The notes: a model not told the origin generated them from the letters alone. Positions 22,901 to 34,380 are shown, counted from the first letter of the stretch. The stretch: DNA of 64,000 nt from Madurella fahalii (GCA_029876055.1 CM056879.1:2604001-2668000), one strand, 5' to 3'. Translations and numbers: made by a program.

Positions 22901-25218
22901 AGCAAATTCAAGGGAGGATTGACTCCTTGTCGCAGACAATTCGTCAGAAAATTATTGAAGGCTCCGGAGGAGAGCAGCCGACATCGGTATTTGATCGGAT
23001 CAGCAACTCGTCGCAGTCTGGTTCATCTGCGATGCTGCTCAGTCATGATAGCCAGCTCAGCTCAGACACATCGATAGGCGATGAGCATTATGGCGAGTTG
23101 GTTAATTCGCCACTGATGGATGATTGGTATAACGAGTCTGAAGTACCCTACCCCAGCATAGCTGTGATGCCAGCAGTGCCAGAGGCTAGCGATGATGATC
23201 AAGAGACCGTCATTTTGCCTACGAGCCAGACAACCCAAACACGCTTGGAGATAGGCTCGGCCGAGACCGCGGACTTCGGTTCTATACCCCAAGAGCGTTA
23301 CACCGATTATCCGCAGCCAGACCCGTATGAGGACTGGCAAAGGGCTATCCCGCGTCACAGGGTCATTGGGCGACAGGAGTCGCGGCGCTACCGCGACCGT
23401 GCTGGCGCCTGGAGAGACAGGACCATCAGCGATCCAAGGGTCGGACTCACAAGAGAAGTTGCTTTGGGCTCCGTTTCAAGCAGGAGGGGGGCTTCGAGAT
23501 CGCCTGTCGGAGCTCGCTTGACGGCTCAGAGTGAGGCTGAGATGGAGCTGAATAAGCTCAAAATACTCGCAACACCATCACCGCCACCGGGCGCGCCAAG
23601 AGGAAGTTTTAGTTCCGCGACTTCAAGGCCGGAAAGCCTCCTGGGGACGGTCAGCTCCGCTCAACCGGAAACGCAACCCGCGGAACTCCCCACTGGGTTT
23701 GTGCAGATCTTCAGGACCTCGGTCGGGAATCTAAAGAGAGTACTGTCGTCTAAGAGGCTGAAGGACGGCGTACCGGTTGCGGCAGACACCGGAACGCACC
23801 CTCAAGCCCAGATGCCAACAGAAGAAGAGGAAGTTATTGTCCCTCCCGCGTCACTGTTCCTCGGCCGTGGCAGCCGCTCGGCCAACAACTCGCCTGCTAG
23901 TCAGTCGTCGCCGTTCCCACCGCCATCCTTCTCTGCGATTCCCACGGATGAGCTGATGGCCCAGCCCGGTTTGGGCCCCAGCGTTCAGCGCTGGGACACC
24001 GTCGCCCACTATCCGACCGCAACACTTCTCGGCTCGTCCGAGCCCGATGCGGCTAACTCAGATCCCATGTCATACTCTTACCCCTCGCTCCCGTCTCGCT
24101 CGCAGCGCCATCCCAACAATACACACGCAGCGCCGCAGCAGCCCTGGCTCTACGCCGAACCGCCGGCGGGATACTCATCCGAGCCAATGTCACGCAACGG
24201 CTCGCACCAGTCCAACCCAAGCGTCAAGATCAACTCCCCTAGCGGTGCGCCCATCTCCCCTCTCCCTCATACACCTCTGAGCAGAAACCCCCTGGGAAGA
24301 AACTCCGTCCCCCTCCCGGTTCCTACCTCGGGTGGCCAGCCCTCGTCCTATTCTTCTCCATCCAACTCTGCCCCGACCGGAGCCGGAGCTGGCCCCGGCG
24401 CTCGCCTCTCTCCTTTCACCCGCCCTCGCCGCCCCTCCTATACCGAAACCGAACCTTCTCCCCGCCTAGACACCCCCTTCCCAGACGTAGACACAAGCTA
24501 TCAGCGCTGGGAGCAACATCATGCGGGCGGAAGCGCCGCATCGACAACCGCCGCAACCGCTGCCGCCCCTGGCGGAAGAAGGACGGGTTCCTCCAGCAGC
24601 AGCCCGCGCGCGCGGGCGGGGCGGGGGACCCGCATCACGCGCGGACGGGATAGCATCGGCGGGTGGGACGCCGGCGGCGGCAGGAGGGCGCACTCCCTTT
24701 CGCCGAGCGCGTCGCCCTCGTCGCCCGTGGGCCGGCCCCGTTCCACGTCCGGATCGGGTTCCGTCTCGCCGCTGCCCTTCCCCCCGCCCGTCTCACCACG
24801 TGGAGGCGGCGGCGGCGGCAGCGGTAGTGGGAGTACTCGCGGAGGAGGAGGAGGGCGCGCGCAGATGCAGTATCAGTCGCAGCTGCTACAACAGCAACAG
24901 CATCATCATCATCATCCGCTTGCGGCGGAGTGGTCGATCGCGACGACGACGACGACGACAACGGCAACGACGACGGCGACGGCGACGACTACGGGTGAGC
25001 CGGTACAGGTTGGGGGGGAGCCTATGGCTAGATCTGCGTCGGGACCGAGTACCACCACTGCTACTGGCGCAGGGATCAGGGTTGGGTATGGCGTGGTCGA
25101 GTTCGGGTCGCCCAGTCCGGGAGGAAGGGGAGGAGGTAGAGCTGATGGGGGTAGGAGTGGGAGTTTGCCGGGGAATTTGGGGGCGGCTGGGTTGGGGATA
25201 GTGGACGATGAGATGTGA
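19991..25218 (+). CDS. NLR-like protein: alpha/beta-hydrolase (SesB-like) head, NB-ARC core, long disordered tail
   Basis: Exons 19991-20862, 20917-21169, 21228-21267, 21353-22381 and 22433-25218 join in frame to 1659 residues. Residues about 83-330 are a lipase-like hydrolase: oxyanion IIFVHGLNGSPETTW, nucleophile Ser177 in VVHSLGG, then FLGTPHNGSD. Residues about 455-770 are NB-ARC: entry segment SFFIGREDEL, P-loop LPGGGKTHLA (about 487-496), Walker B WLMVFDGV, and a LPLMIHVAAQHL segment like the plant GLPL motif. A helical and winged-helix-like part follows. The last 700 or so residues are Ser/Pro/Gly-rich with poly-His and poly-Thr runs; no ankyrin, TPR or WD repeats are visible. Similar fungal proteins act in heterokaryon incompatibility or non-self recognition. 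Start is ATG 19991; ATG 20144 is an alternative. Confidence 0.87.
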
Positions 25219-25747
25219 GTTGTGTTTTGGTTCAGTTCATGGGTGTTTGTTTTAGTAGTTGGTTCGCATTGTTTTTGTTTCCTTCTCTTTTGAGGGGGGG
25301 GGGAAGATGATGAGAATATCGGTGTCATCGATGAAATGTATGAGTAATTATGCAGTAACATTTGGGCAATCAAACAGAGGAGGAACTACTATTGGATACA
25401 CATTTGTTGCTTTCTCATCGTGGTGCTCCAGAAATGAGCGAGTGCTCCATCCCCGACCTGTGGCCGTTCTCTATATGGGTGGTACGATAAAAGGGTTAAT
25501 GATATAATGCGCGACAAAATCCATACTTTAACCGACCCTTCATCATGAGATCACAGGCGCAGACCGGAACAACATTCAAGCCTCGCTGTATACGCTAGAC
25601 AATCCATGGATATCGACCCGCATGCGCTTGAGCCACATGGCTAACAGCCATAGACAACAGTGTACGTCACGACTGAAACATCAACCCTCGGTTTCCGTTC
25701 CCATTCATCCCCAGCATTCAAAGTCCATACACCTGCCACCCTCATCA
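25219..25747. other. Convergent intergenic region
   Basis: 529 bp between the stop codons of the NLR-like gene and the GGA adaptor gene. Expected to be two 3' untranslated regions. No gene seen. Confidence 0.5.
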
Positions 25748-27827
25748 CTATGCGATACTAAACTCGGGGATCTCGCCCATCTCGTTCCTGAGCTCTCCGC
25801 CAACCTTGTACGACACGCGCCACCGCAGCTTGATCGCCTCGACCTTTTTCTCCCTATTCCCGGCATGCCATACCCTGATCGACTGCGTGACGCCATGGCT
25901 CTGCTTCGGGTCCAGCGTCCTCCCGGACTGTGGCCTTAGTTGCAGCTCGTACCCCTGTCGGCCAGCGTCAACATCATATAGTCTTGCAAAACGTTGGAGT
26001 AGCGGGGGCCATCCATACCTTGGTCACTGCCAGTTGGAAATGCAGCTCCGAGATGGGCTGCGGCGTGTTGTTCGAGAAGGAAAATATCAGGTTGATGGAT
26101 GGGTGCGTGGCGTCCGTCCGGTTGGCTGTCATGTCAATCTTGATATTTGTGTTACTGACTACCGCTGCGTGCTCCTTGGGCAAGGATGGTGCCTCGGGCG
26201 GCAGTGCCGATGAGAAATTCCACTCATCGTCTTCGGCCGATGTAGCCGCGGCTGGGGCAGCCGTAGATGGCTTCGAGGAGAAGGATCCTAGCGCCGCAAA
26301 GGGGTCTGCGGCCGCTTGGCTCGGTGGCGGCGGTGAGAATGCCGATTTCGGTGCCGGCTGCGGGGTGCCTGACTGTGAGGTCGGGGCGGAGGTGAAAGAG
26401 GAGAAATTGGAAAAGGAGGCGGGTGGTGGTGTGGATGTTGGGATTTGCTGCCCCCTGGCGGTACTGCTTTGAGTAACAGAGGATAGCAGTGCTGGGCCGG
26501 GGATGTCTGGACTTGTTAGCGACTATTGACGTGTTCGATTCCGCGGCGACATACTAGTGTTGGCTCCAAACCCTAGAGCAATTCCGCCGGCTTGACCATA
26601 GCTGCTGGTGTCAGCTATTGACAGGCCGAGGAGGTCGTCCTCAAGTGCTGCCGCTTTGGGAGCCCCCTGGCCAGCAGGAGCTGCCCCGTTCGCATCCGTT
26701 TCGTCTAGATCAATCAAGGACAGCTCGTTTGCCGTACTCTTCCCGCCTGGTGCAGCGACGGGGGCTCCCCGGGCTATTTGCTTCGCGCCGTCAATATCGC
26801 CCTTCTTCAGCAGCTTGTACCGCTCAACCGTTCGGTGTATGCTGTCGTTAATCTCGAGCAACCTGGCCACGGCCTCGTGGTCGTCTGATTCCTCCTCGCA
26901 CATTTTCTGGATCTTGGGCTGGGCACTCGACAATGCCGCGGCGAGCTCCGAGAAAACATCTCCGTCGACCATCTTGTCGCCCGGCTTGAAGGCCTCTAGT
27001 CTCTCCTCGAGCAACCGCGCCTTCTGCTGGATTTTGGCAACTTCTTCGGCCGCCTTGGCGCGGTAGTCGACCTTGGACCTGGTGTCGTAGCCGGCCATGA
27101 CCTTCATAAGCTGGTTGGCTTCCCGCAGATCCTCGGGCGTGCCTCTGCGGATCAGCTCCTGCAGCTTCGCCGACTGTGCCTCGCGCTCCTCTTCCTCCAT
27201 CTCCTCGGCCGATTTGAGGTTCTACCCAAGGTTAGCATACTGCACGGTGACCTCATTGCACCGTAACGGACGGCCACATACATCGCTGGGGTTCAGCACA
27301 GCAGCGTCCTCTCTCCTGACCTCGGGGAAGGTGTACCCCTTATAGCTCAGCAGGCGGTGCATGTCCCGGATGAATCCCAGGTCCTCCTTGTAGCGACTCG
27401 TCTCGCAGATGGTGCCGCGCCATTCTTCGATCGCCTCGAGGATCTTGAGCTGGACGCGCGACGGGCGGATGGGGGGGCGCTCGGGGAAGCGGCGCACGAG
27501 CTCGTTGAGGAACTCCTTGGTACTGATCTGCAGGTGGAAGGGGTAGCCGCAGTTCTTGACGCAGATGTCGAGCAAGTTGAGGGCGAGCAGCGAGACGTTG
27601 GGGTTGCGGTGGTTGATGTAGTTGACGATGGCGACGGCTGCCTCGCGCGGGGCTGAACCTTTCTTGGCATTGATGAGGTCGGCGATCTCGAGGTTCAGCG
27701 CGAGGTTGGGTTCGTAGTTCTCGGGGCTGCAGGCCGCCTGGATGAACCGCTGGAGTTGCGAGGGCGCCGGATGGGCCATCTCCCCCCAGCGGTCCCTGGC
27801 GGCGTACCTCGCCGAAGCCGCCTCCAT
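25748..27827 (-). CDS. GGA clathrin adaptor (VHS-GAT-GAE)
   Basis: Exons 27827-27282, 27221-26555, 26506-26019 and 25954-25748 give 635 residues. The VHS domain (about 20-160) has NYINHRNPNVSLLALNLLD and KNCGYPFHLQI; the GAT domain (about 190-320) has EEVAKIQQKARLLEERLE and helix-rich ARF/ubiquitin-binding sequence; a Pro/Ser/Thr-rich hinge follows with short DDLLGL and DEWNF peptides; the C-terminal gamma-adaptin ear begins near KIDMTANRTD and runs to the stop. GGA proteins recruit clathrin at the trans-Golgi under ARF control and sort cargo to endosomes. The acceptor of the third exon is placed at 26507 because the nearer AAG breaks the frame. Confidence 0.94.
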
Positions 27828-28397
27828 TTGTCAGTCCTTGTCTGGGTGGTCTCGCGATGAGGCCAGATTGTCGTCGTTGGTCCGGGGAGGCGTCGCGCCG
27901 GGTGCTGCGAGCAATGTATTTGACGATGCTGCCCCGCGGCTTCTAAGGGCTTCTATGCATGCAGTTCAATCGGGGAATTCGGAAGCTTTCGTCGATGCTG
28001 CGGTTGAGCTTGGACCCTTTGGCGGGTTGGACAAGAAGTGGGATGCAAGGAGTCCCGGCGACCCGTTTTCCGAATAACGCCCACCAGGGGGGCGCTGGCC
28101 GCTGGCCGATCAAAGCCCCCCCTGGCAGCCCACTGTGGAGTCGCGAGGCAGCAAAACGGCGAGTTGCATAAGTGGGGGACGGCGGGGTGCTGCCGTCGCA
28201 ACCCCACCACAGATCCCCATTTGCAGGGCCCCAAGACGATGCAAAAAGAGGCAAAAAGCAGCTGTCATTCCCATCGCCTACGCAGCAGAGCAGAGGTGGC
28301 AGAGCAGTGACAACTCGAATGATTTTTCTTACAACACGATTCCACGGTTCCACGGTTCCACGGTCCCACGGTTCCACGGCTCCTCTGTTCCCCAGAA
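27828..28397. promoter_or_regulatory. Divergent promoter of the GGA gene and TSR3
   Basis: 570 bp between start codons. It ends with an octamer tandem repeat (28340-28379) in the likely TSR3 leader. No coding evidence. Confidence 0.5.
28340..28379 (+). repeat. Five tandem TTCCACGG octamers upstream of TSR3
   Basis: Five head-to-tail copies of an 8-nt unit; the fourth has one change (TCCCACGG). The array ends 18 nt before the TSR3 ATG, so it lies in the 5' leader or core promoter. Confidence 0.9.
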
Positions 28398-29654
28398 ATG
28401 GTCCGCCACAAAAAAGACAACTTCTCTTCCAAGGGCAAGCACCCGCACCGGGGACCACCCCGCAACCCCCGGCGAACCGAAGCCAGCGACAACAATGGCG
28501 CCGAAGCCGCTTCATCAACAACCCCATCTAGCTCCCGTCCCGCTTTCAAAGCTGCCTGCTGGGACCTGGGCCACTGCGACCCCAAGCGGTGCTCGGGCAA
28601 GAAGCTCATGAAGCTCGGCCTCATGCGCGAGCTGCACCTCGGCCAGCGCCACGCCGGCGTCATCATCACGCCCAACGGGAAGCAGACCATCTCCCCGGCC
28701 GACCGCCCGCTGCTCGACCAGTTCGGTGCCGCCGTGGTCGAGTGCTCCTGGGCCCGCACCAAGGAGGTGCAGTGGTCCAAGGTGGGTGGCAAGTGCGAGC
28801 GCCTGCTGCCCTACCTCGTCGCCGCCAACACGGTCAACTACGGCAAGCCGTGGCGGCTAAACTGTGTCGAGGCGCTGGCCGCCGCCTTTGCCATCTGCGG
28901 GCACCCCGACTGGGCTGCCCAGGTGCTGGCGCCGTTCTCGTACGGATCCGCATTCCTCGAGATCAACGCCAGTCTGCTCAAGAAGTACGCGGCATGTGAG
29001 GATGAGGCGGCCGTCAAGAAGGCTGAGCAGGAGTGGATGGAGCGACTGGATAGGGAGTACGCCGAGAGCCGGGAACAGGACGATTCTAATGATTTGTGGG
29101 CCGGCGGCAATATGAACAGGAGGGCGCCTGTAGAGTCAGACGAAGATGATGACGGGGATGAGGACCAGGATGGGAGTGAAGAGGATCAAGATGAAGATGA
29201 AGGCGAGGACGAGGATGACCGGAAAAGCATAGACGGCATCTACCTAGGAAGTAAACCACGAGCCCCCCAGAACCAACAAGAACCAAAGGACCGTTACGCC
29301 CTCCCGCCGGACAGCGAAGAGGGAGATGACAACGACGACGCCGAGATGGAAGCCATCCGCCGGAAGATCCTGGCCTCGAAACCCTTCTCTAACCCCGAAC
29401 CTGGGGACGCCTCCAAGAAAAAAGCGCCAGAGACCATCCCGCGGCCGCAGCCCCACCACAAGTTCAAGCCGGACTCGGACGCCGAGCCCGACTCGGACAA
29501 TGGGTCCGACAACGACGAGTTCGACAACATCATGGACGCCACGCCCGTCACGGACCGCATCGGCCTGGCCAAGCTGGAGAAGGAGCGGTCACGCATCACA
29601 ACGACAAGCAGGACATTCTCCTCGGGCGGCGCGTCTGCACCTAGGAGGTGGTGA
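28398..29654 (+). CDS. TSR3: 18S rRNA aminocarboxypropyltransferase TSR3
   Basis: Single exon of 418 residues. The N-terminal RLI-like plus Tsr3 core (about residues 50-230) has the motifs CWDLGHCDPKRCSGKKLMK, the VVECSWARTKEV segment, LPYLVAANTVNYGKPWRL and LNCVEALAAAFAICG. The enzyme uses S-adenosylmethionine to add the 3-amino-3-carboxypropyl group to the hypermodified uridine of 18S rRNA (m1acp3Psi), a late cytoplasmic step of 40S maturation. The last 180 residues are a highly acidic Asp/Glu-rich tail, longer than in yeast Tsr3 (313 residues). ATG 28398 gives the usual basic lead-in. Confidence 0.95.
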   Translation: MVRHKKDNFSSKGKHPHRGPPRNPRRTEASDNNGAEAASSTTPSSSRPAFKAACWDLGHCDPKRCSGKKLMKLGLMRELHLGQRHAGVIITPNGKQTISPADRPLLDQFGAAVVECSWARTKEVQWSKVGGKCERLLPYLVAANTVNYGKPWRLNCVEALAAAFAICGHPDWAAQVLAPFSYGSAFLEINASLLKKYAACEDEAAVKKAEQEWMERLDREYAESREQDDSNDLWAGGNMNRRAPVESDEDDDGDEDQDGSEEDQDEDEGEDEDDRKSIDGIYLGSKPRAPQNQQEPKDRYALPPDSEEGDDNDDAEMEAIRRKILASKPFSNPEPGDASKKKAPETIPRPQPHHKFKPDSDAEPDSDNGSDNDEFDNIMDATPVTDRIGLAKLEKERSRITTTSRTFSSGGASAPRRW

Positions 29655-30050
29655 TCATGGACCTAGCCCCATTTCCATGCGTCTCGTATATATTATGACA
29701 GTTAAAAATAAACCTCCTTCAAGAACGGGTAGGAGGAGTGGTCTCTTTTACATACATGGCAACGCAGGGTACTGCGTTGCGAAAGAACTCTTCTTTTTCT
29801 TTCCCCGTATATATTACCGGCTCACCACATGCATGACATTTCCTAGACGAGGCTGCCGTAACCGCAACAGCAACCGCAACCACAACCTGCACATCATCTA
29901 TGCACCCGTCTAGAACACCCCACGCCCATCTTCCATCTAGAGTGGTATTTAGAAGCCGTGACTATGACCCTTCCCGTCGGATGCCCTAGGTCTATCCGCG
30001 CCCACAGCCTTTTTATCTAAAACAGTAACATACATGTCTACGTTAGTATC
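29655..30050. other. Convergent intergenic region
   Basis: 396 bp between the stops of TSR3 and mitochondrial IF2, presumably both 3' untranslated regions. No gene seen. Confidence 0.5.
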
Positions 30051-33000
30051 TTACAGCTGCCTCTTCTCCGTGATCTCCTCGAGGGCTTGGATGTGATCGC
30101 CCTGCTGGAGCTCGTCCCAGTCGGCAAACGACAGGCCGCACTCGGAACCCTTCTTCATCTCGCCCACGTCCTTCTTGACGTTTTTGAGCGTCTCAATGAC
30201 ACCTAGGGAATTGCTCCCCGTTAGCTTTCCACTCATGCACAAGAAAGGACCAAGACGATGATGGAACTCACCCTCAAAAATAATCTCCCCATCCCTCAGA
30301 ACCCGCGCCTTGCCGCCCTTGGTAACCGTCCCGTTATAGATCCTGCAGCCCGCGATATTCTTGTACACCTTGCGCTTGATGTTGATGGGGAAGATCTGCA
30401 GCACCTCGGCCTCGCCCACCACCTTCTTGATGATGAGCGGCGGCAGCGCGGCAATCAGCTGCTCCTTGACGTCCTCGATGAGGTGGTAGATGACGTTGTG
30501 CTCCATGATCTTGACCCCGGCCTCCTCGGCCAGGGCCTTGATGCGCGCAGGGGCCGGATTGTTGAAATTGATGATTGTGCTGCCCGACACGGCGGCGTGC
30601 TCAATGTCCGACTCGTTAATCTGCCCGGGCGCGGCAAGCAGCACGCGTCCGCGAACTTCGTTGTTGCCCTGCTCGAGGATCGAGGCGCTAACGGCCTCGA
30701 TCGAGCCGTGCACGTCGCCCTTGACCGTGAAGTTGACGTACTTTGTGCCCGTCTCTTCCTCGGGCGGCGGCGTTGCCGGAGCCTCGGGACGGCCGCCCCT
30801 CCTGCGGGCCGCGGCCGCCTCGGCTGCTGCTGCCTCCTCCCTTTCGCGCTCCTTCTCACGCCGGTCTTGCTCCTGTTGCGCCATCTGCGAGATCACCTCC
30901 CCGCGTTCCTTGAGCTCCTCCCGGTAGCGCACCGCCCCCTTAGCTCTGTCTTCATCGGGTGCTTGGAGGACCATGTCACCCGCTTCTGGGGGTTCCTTCC
31001 AGCCGAGGATCTCGACTGCCGTGCCGGGAAGGGCCTCATCGATCTCGACGCCGGCTTCGTTGCGCAGCGAACGGATTTTGGCGTGGACACGCCCGGCGAC
31101 GATGAAATCGCCCGGCCGGAGCGTGCCGCGCTTCACCAGCACCGTGGCAACGCGACCAATGGGCTTGATGGTCGACTCGAGCACCCAGCCCTCGGCCATG
31201 CCGTCTAGCTCGGCACGGATGTCGAGCATTTCTGAGAGCGTGAGGATGTTCTCCTCCAGGTCGTCCATGCCCTGGCCCGTCTTGCCGCTGACGCAGACAA
31301 CCTGCACATCGCCGCCATAATCCTCGATCTCAACGCCGTGGCTGGCCAGATCCGACTTGACGCGGTTGACGTTGGCTTCGGGCTTGTCGATCTTGTTAAT
31401 CGCCACGATGATGGGCACCTTGGCGGCACGCGCGTGCTTGATGGCTTCCAACGTCTGGGGCATGACACTATCGTCGGCGGCGACCACTAGGATTACTATG
31501 TCTGTCACGATGGCGCCACGCTGGCGCATCGATAGGAAGGCGGCGTGGCCGGGTGTGTCAAGAAACGTGATCTGTTTGCCAGACGACATCTTGACCGAGA
31601 AGGCACCAATGTGCTGCGTGATGCCGCCGTGCTCCTGGGCCACGATAGATGACTTGCGCAGGTAATCCAGCAGCGTGGTCTTGCCGTGATCGACGTGGCC
31701 CATGATGGTAACGACGGGCGGGCGGAGCGGCAACGATGACGGGTCCTCAGGCGGCGGTCGGGGCTTGAGGTCGTCTTCCTCGCCGGTATCCACGGTTGGT
31801 TCAAAGCCGTATTCCTGAGCCACAAGTGCCGCCGTCTCGCCTGTTAGGATGTGATCCTTACTGACCTCCTCGAAACCGAGTTGCTCCAGCTGCGACACAA
31901 AGACGTCGACCTTTTGGCCGAGGGCAATAGCTAGATTGGACACGCTGATATACTCTGGCAGGAAGATTGGTGTTGGGCCAGCTTGCTGCAGCGCATCCAG
32001 TTTTTGCCTCTCTTTTTCAGCCTTCTCAGCCTTCCGCCGGCGGCGGCCCTCATAAGGGTCATCGTCCTCATAATCCTCCCTCTCTACATCGTATGCTCCG
32101 CGCCGCTGTCTGTTGTCTCGGGACTTCTCTGTCCGTCGGACGCGGTCGTCCCGGCCATCTCGATCATCCCAGACATCGCGGCGGTACCGGTCATCACGCT
32201 TAGAGCGCCGGCGAGACTCGGACGCCCCAACATCAGTCTCCTTCTTGGCGCGCGTTGGCTGCTCTTGTGCCTGCCCGGCTTCACGCGACATTTTTTCCTC
32301 GCGCCGTTCTCGACTCTCTTTGGCATAATCGTCAACCCAGCCCCAGGTCTGGTCATCTGCAGCTGTATTCAATTGTGGCCGTTTTTGGTCGGTAGCGTTT
32401 TGCACCAGTGATTGCCACGGATCGGCGCTGGAACTGGACGTCTTCTTATTAGAATCGCCACCCCAGCCCCACGCTTGCTTATCCACGGCTGCTCTCGCTT
32501 GGGCCCGCCGTTGGGCGGCTGCGTTCTCCTCTAGCACCTTCCACGGATCCGCGCTTGAACTAGGGTCCTTCCCTTGTTTCATGCTTTCCTGCTCGCCGGG
32601 GAGTTGACTTGGATTAGCCGGCCGCGACAAATCGACGCCTCGTGCGACTGCCTGTCGCCGGCGGGTAAGCTTCCCCCATACTAAAACATCATCTAGAGGT
32701 TGTGGGAGGGAGCTGTCCTGGCCGTCAGTAGAGGGAGGTGTGATAGGGGGCTTCGGTTTGATAGCGGTATATCTTGCGGTGGGGAACTCTGGTAAGCGGG
32801 GTTCGTCACTTGACGAAGAGCGCCCGACGGGGGAATCCTGTCGGCCGCCTAGTGTCCCAACAGCACGCTCACGGGAGAGGTTTCCGAAAGGATCTGCCCG
32901 TTGTGGTGTAGGCTCTGTCCGTTGCGGTGTTGTCTCCGTCCGTTGCGGTGTAGGGTCTGTCTGTTGTGGCCCTGGATCTGCTTGTTGTAGCCCGGGGCCT

Positions 33001-34380
33001 CTCCATCCCGACATCTTCCCTAGACCGACGTTAAACGTGTCTTGCCGGACAGACTCTGGCAACCGCGTCTCCCTATTTGTTAGAGAGCTCCCGGTGGCGG
33101 GGCCATATCGGCTATCAGGTGTCCTCGCTGTACGCTGGTGTGAGAGGGGGGATTCGGAAGGATCTACCCGTTTTGGTACTGGATCCGTCGGCTGCAGAGG
33201 CTCCCCTGAGCTTGCGTTGGCCGTGTCTTGTTGGGCAGACTCTGGTGACCGTGGTTCCTTGCCCAGCGGAGAGCCCCTAGTGACGGGACCGCGTAGGCTG
33301 TTAGGGGCCTCCTCCCTTGGGGAGGGCTCGTATGAAGGGGGGACTTCGGAGGGATCCATCTGTGCCGCCGGCTCCCCTACATTGGCGTTGGCATTGTCTC
33401 GCGGGGCAGACTCCGGTGACTGGGGCTCGTTTCTCGACGAGGTACCCCCTGGGGCGGTGCCATGTCGGCTGTTATCTATCCCTTGCCTCGTTGCACGCTC
33501 ATGGGGGAGAAGTCCAACGGAAGAATCTAACGGACTCCGCGGCTGCCGTAGGTCCGCGCTGGCCGTGTCTTGTCGGGCAACTTGCGCTTTACCATGGGTC
33601 TTTTCCGCCATGAAAGCTGCCCAAAGTGGTACGCGGGCCCTGAATGACGACGCGACCGACTCAGTTACGGTTATGGGCACCAGGGGCTGACGCTGGCTAC
33701 CCGATGTTGATCGTGCGTGGGCAGCGGCTCGTGCTCTTAGTGCGGGCTCGAATCCCAACGGCATGGAGCTGAACTTTCCGGCCGGCCGTGCATCGTCCCT
33801 AGCCAGAGCGGACTGTGGGGGATTCATGGCTCGCGCCTTTGCTGCGCGTTTGCGCGGCAATAACCGGTTAGCAGCCGCCTGTGCACCACCCGTAGCCGGC
33901 GCGGGTTGTAAGCGGTTCGCGGCCCGTTCCTTTGCTGCGCGCTCGTGTGGGAGTAACCCATCGTTGGTAACGCTGAGTGTTGGTTGTTGGGTTGCCCAGC
34001 TTGGAAGTGTCGAATAGAGTTGCCGGTGCGCCGTCCCCTGACCCAAACTCGATAACGCTCCAGGGCCCAAGGCCGTCCTCGAGCTGTCTAGGCCGACCAG
34101 TCCATTCCTGCTGCCACCAGCCACAGCCGAGTATGATCGATCCAGCCGTCGGTAGGGCCGTAACGATGTTCCTGACAAGCTGTCACGCACTATACCACCA
34201 GAGGAGCTCGATGTCGCGAGGAGCGCAGAGCGAATGCATCGTCCGGAGGCATAGCTGTAGCGGCAGAGCAAGCAAGCAGACGGACGCTTCTCCTTCTAGA
34301 ACAAGGCTGTCAGTCACTGTAGGGCCATCCAGAGCGGGAATTCGCAATGCACGTACAGGCCATAGTCCGCGTCTCATCAT
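30051..34380 (-). CDS. IFM1: Mitochondrial translation initiation factor IF-2
   Basis: Exons 34380-34357, 34295-30272 and 30202-30051 give 1399 residues. The GTPase core starts near residue 870 with GHVDHGKTTLLDYL, then DTPGHAAFLSMRQRG, NKID and SGKTGQG; the IF2 beta-barrel and C-terminal domains follow. It places initiator tRNA on the mitochondrial ribosome. The frame upstream of 34271 has no ATG. A 24-nt first exon ending CCT, a GTACGT donor and a TTCTAG acceptor restore an ATG and a basic presequence. The last intron (30203-30271) is removed because its 23 codons would split the conserved FEG-VIETLKN junction. About 850 N-terminal residues are disordered, with repeats and an Arg/Asp-rich block before the IF2-N domain. 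Confidence 0.93.
32890..33000 (-). repeat. Short coding minisatellite in mtIF2 (PQRTxPTPQRT units)
   Basis: About five units of roughly 24 nt encode repeats of the form DPGPQQTD / PTPQRTET / TPQRTEPTPQRADP in the mtIF2 extension. Copies differ by a few bases. Confidence 0.75.
33000..33600 (-). repeat. Degenerate tandem repeats of about 57-62 residues in mtIF2
   Basis: Three full units and one partial unit are recognisable in the translated extension. Each starts QDTAxA or DNANA, passes through a proline-rich DPSE / SPLSH / PHERA segment and closes with a RxEPxSPES-like motif. Units are about 170-190 nt and clearly diverged. Confidence 0.65.
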
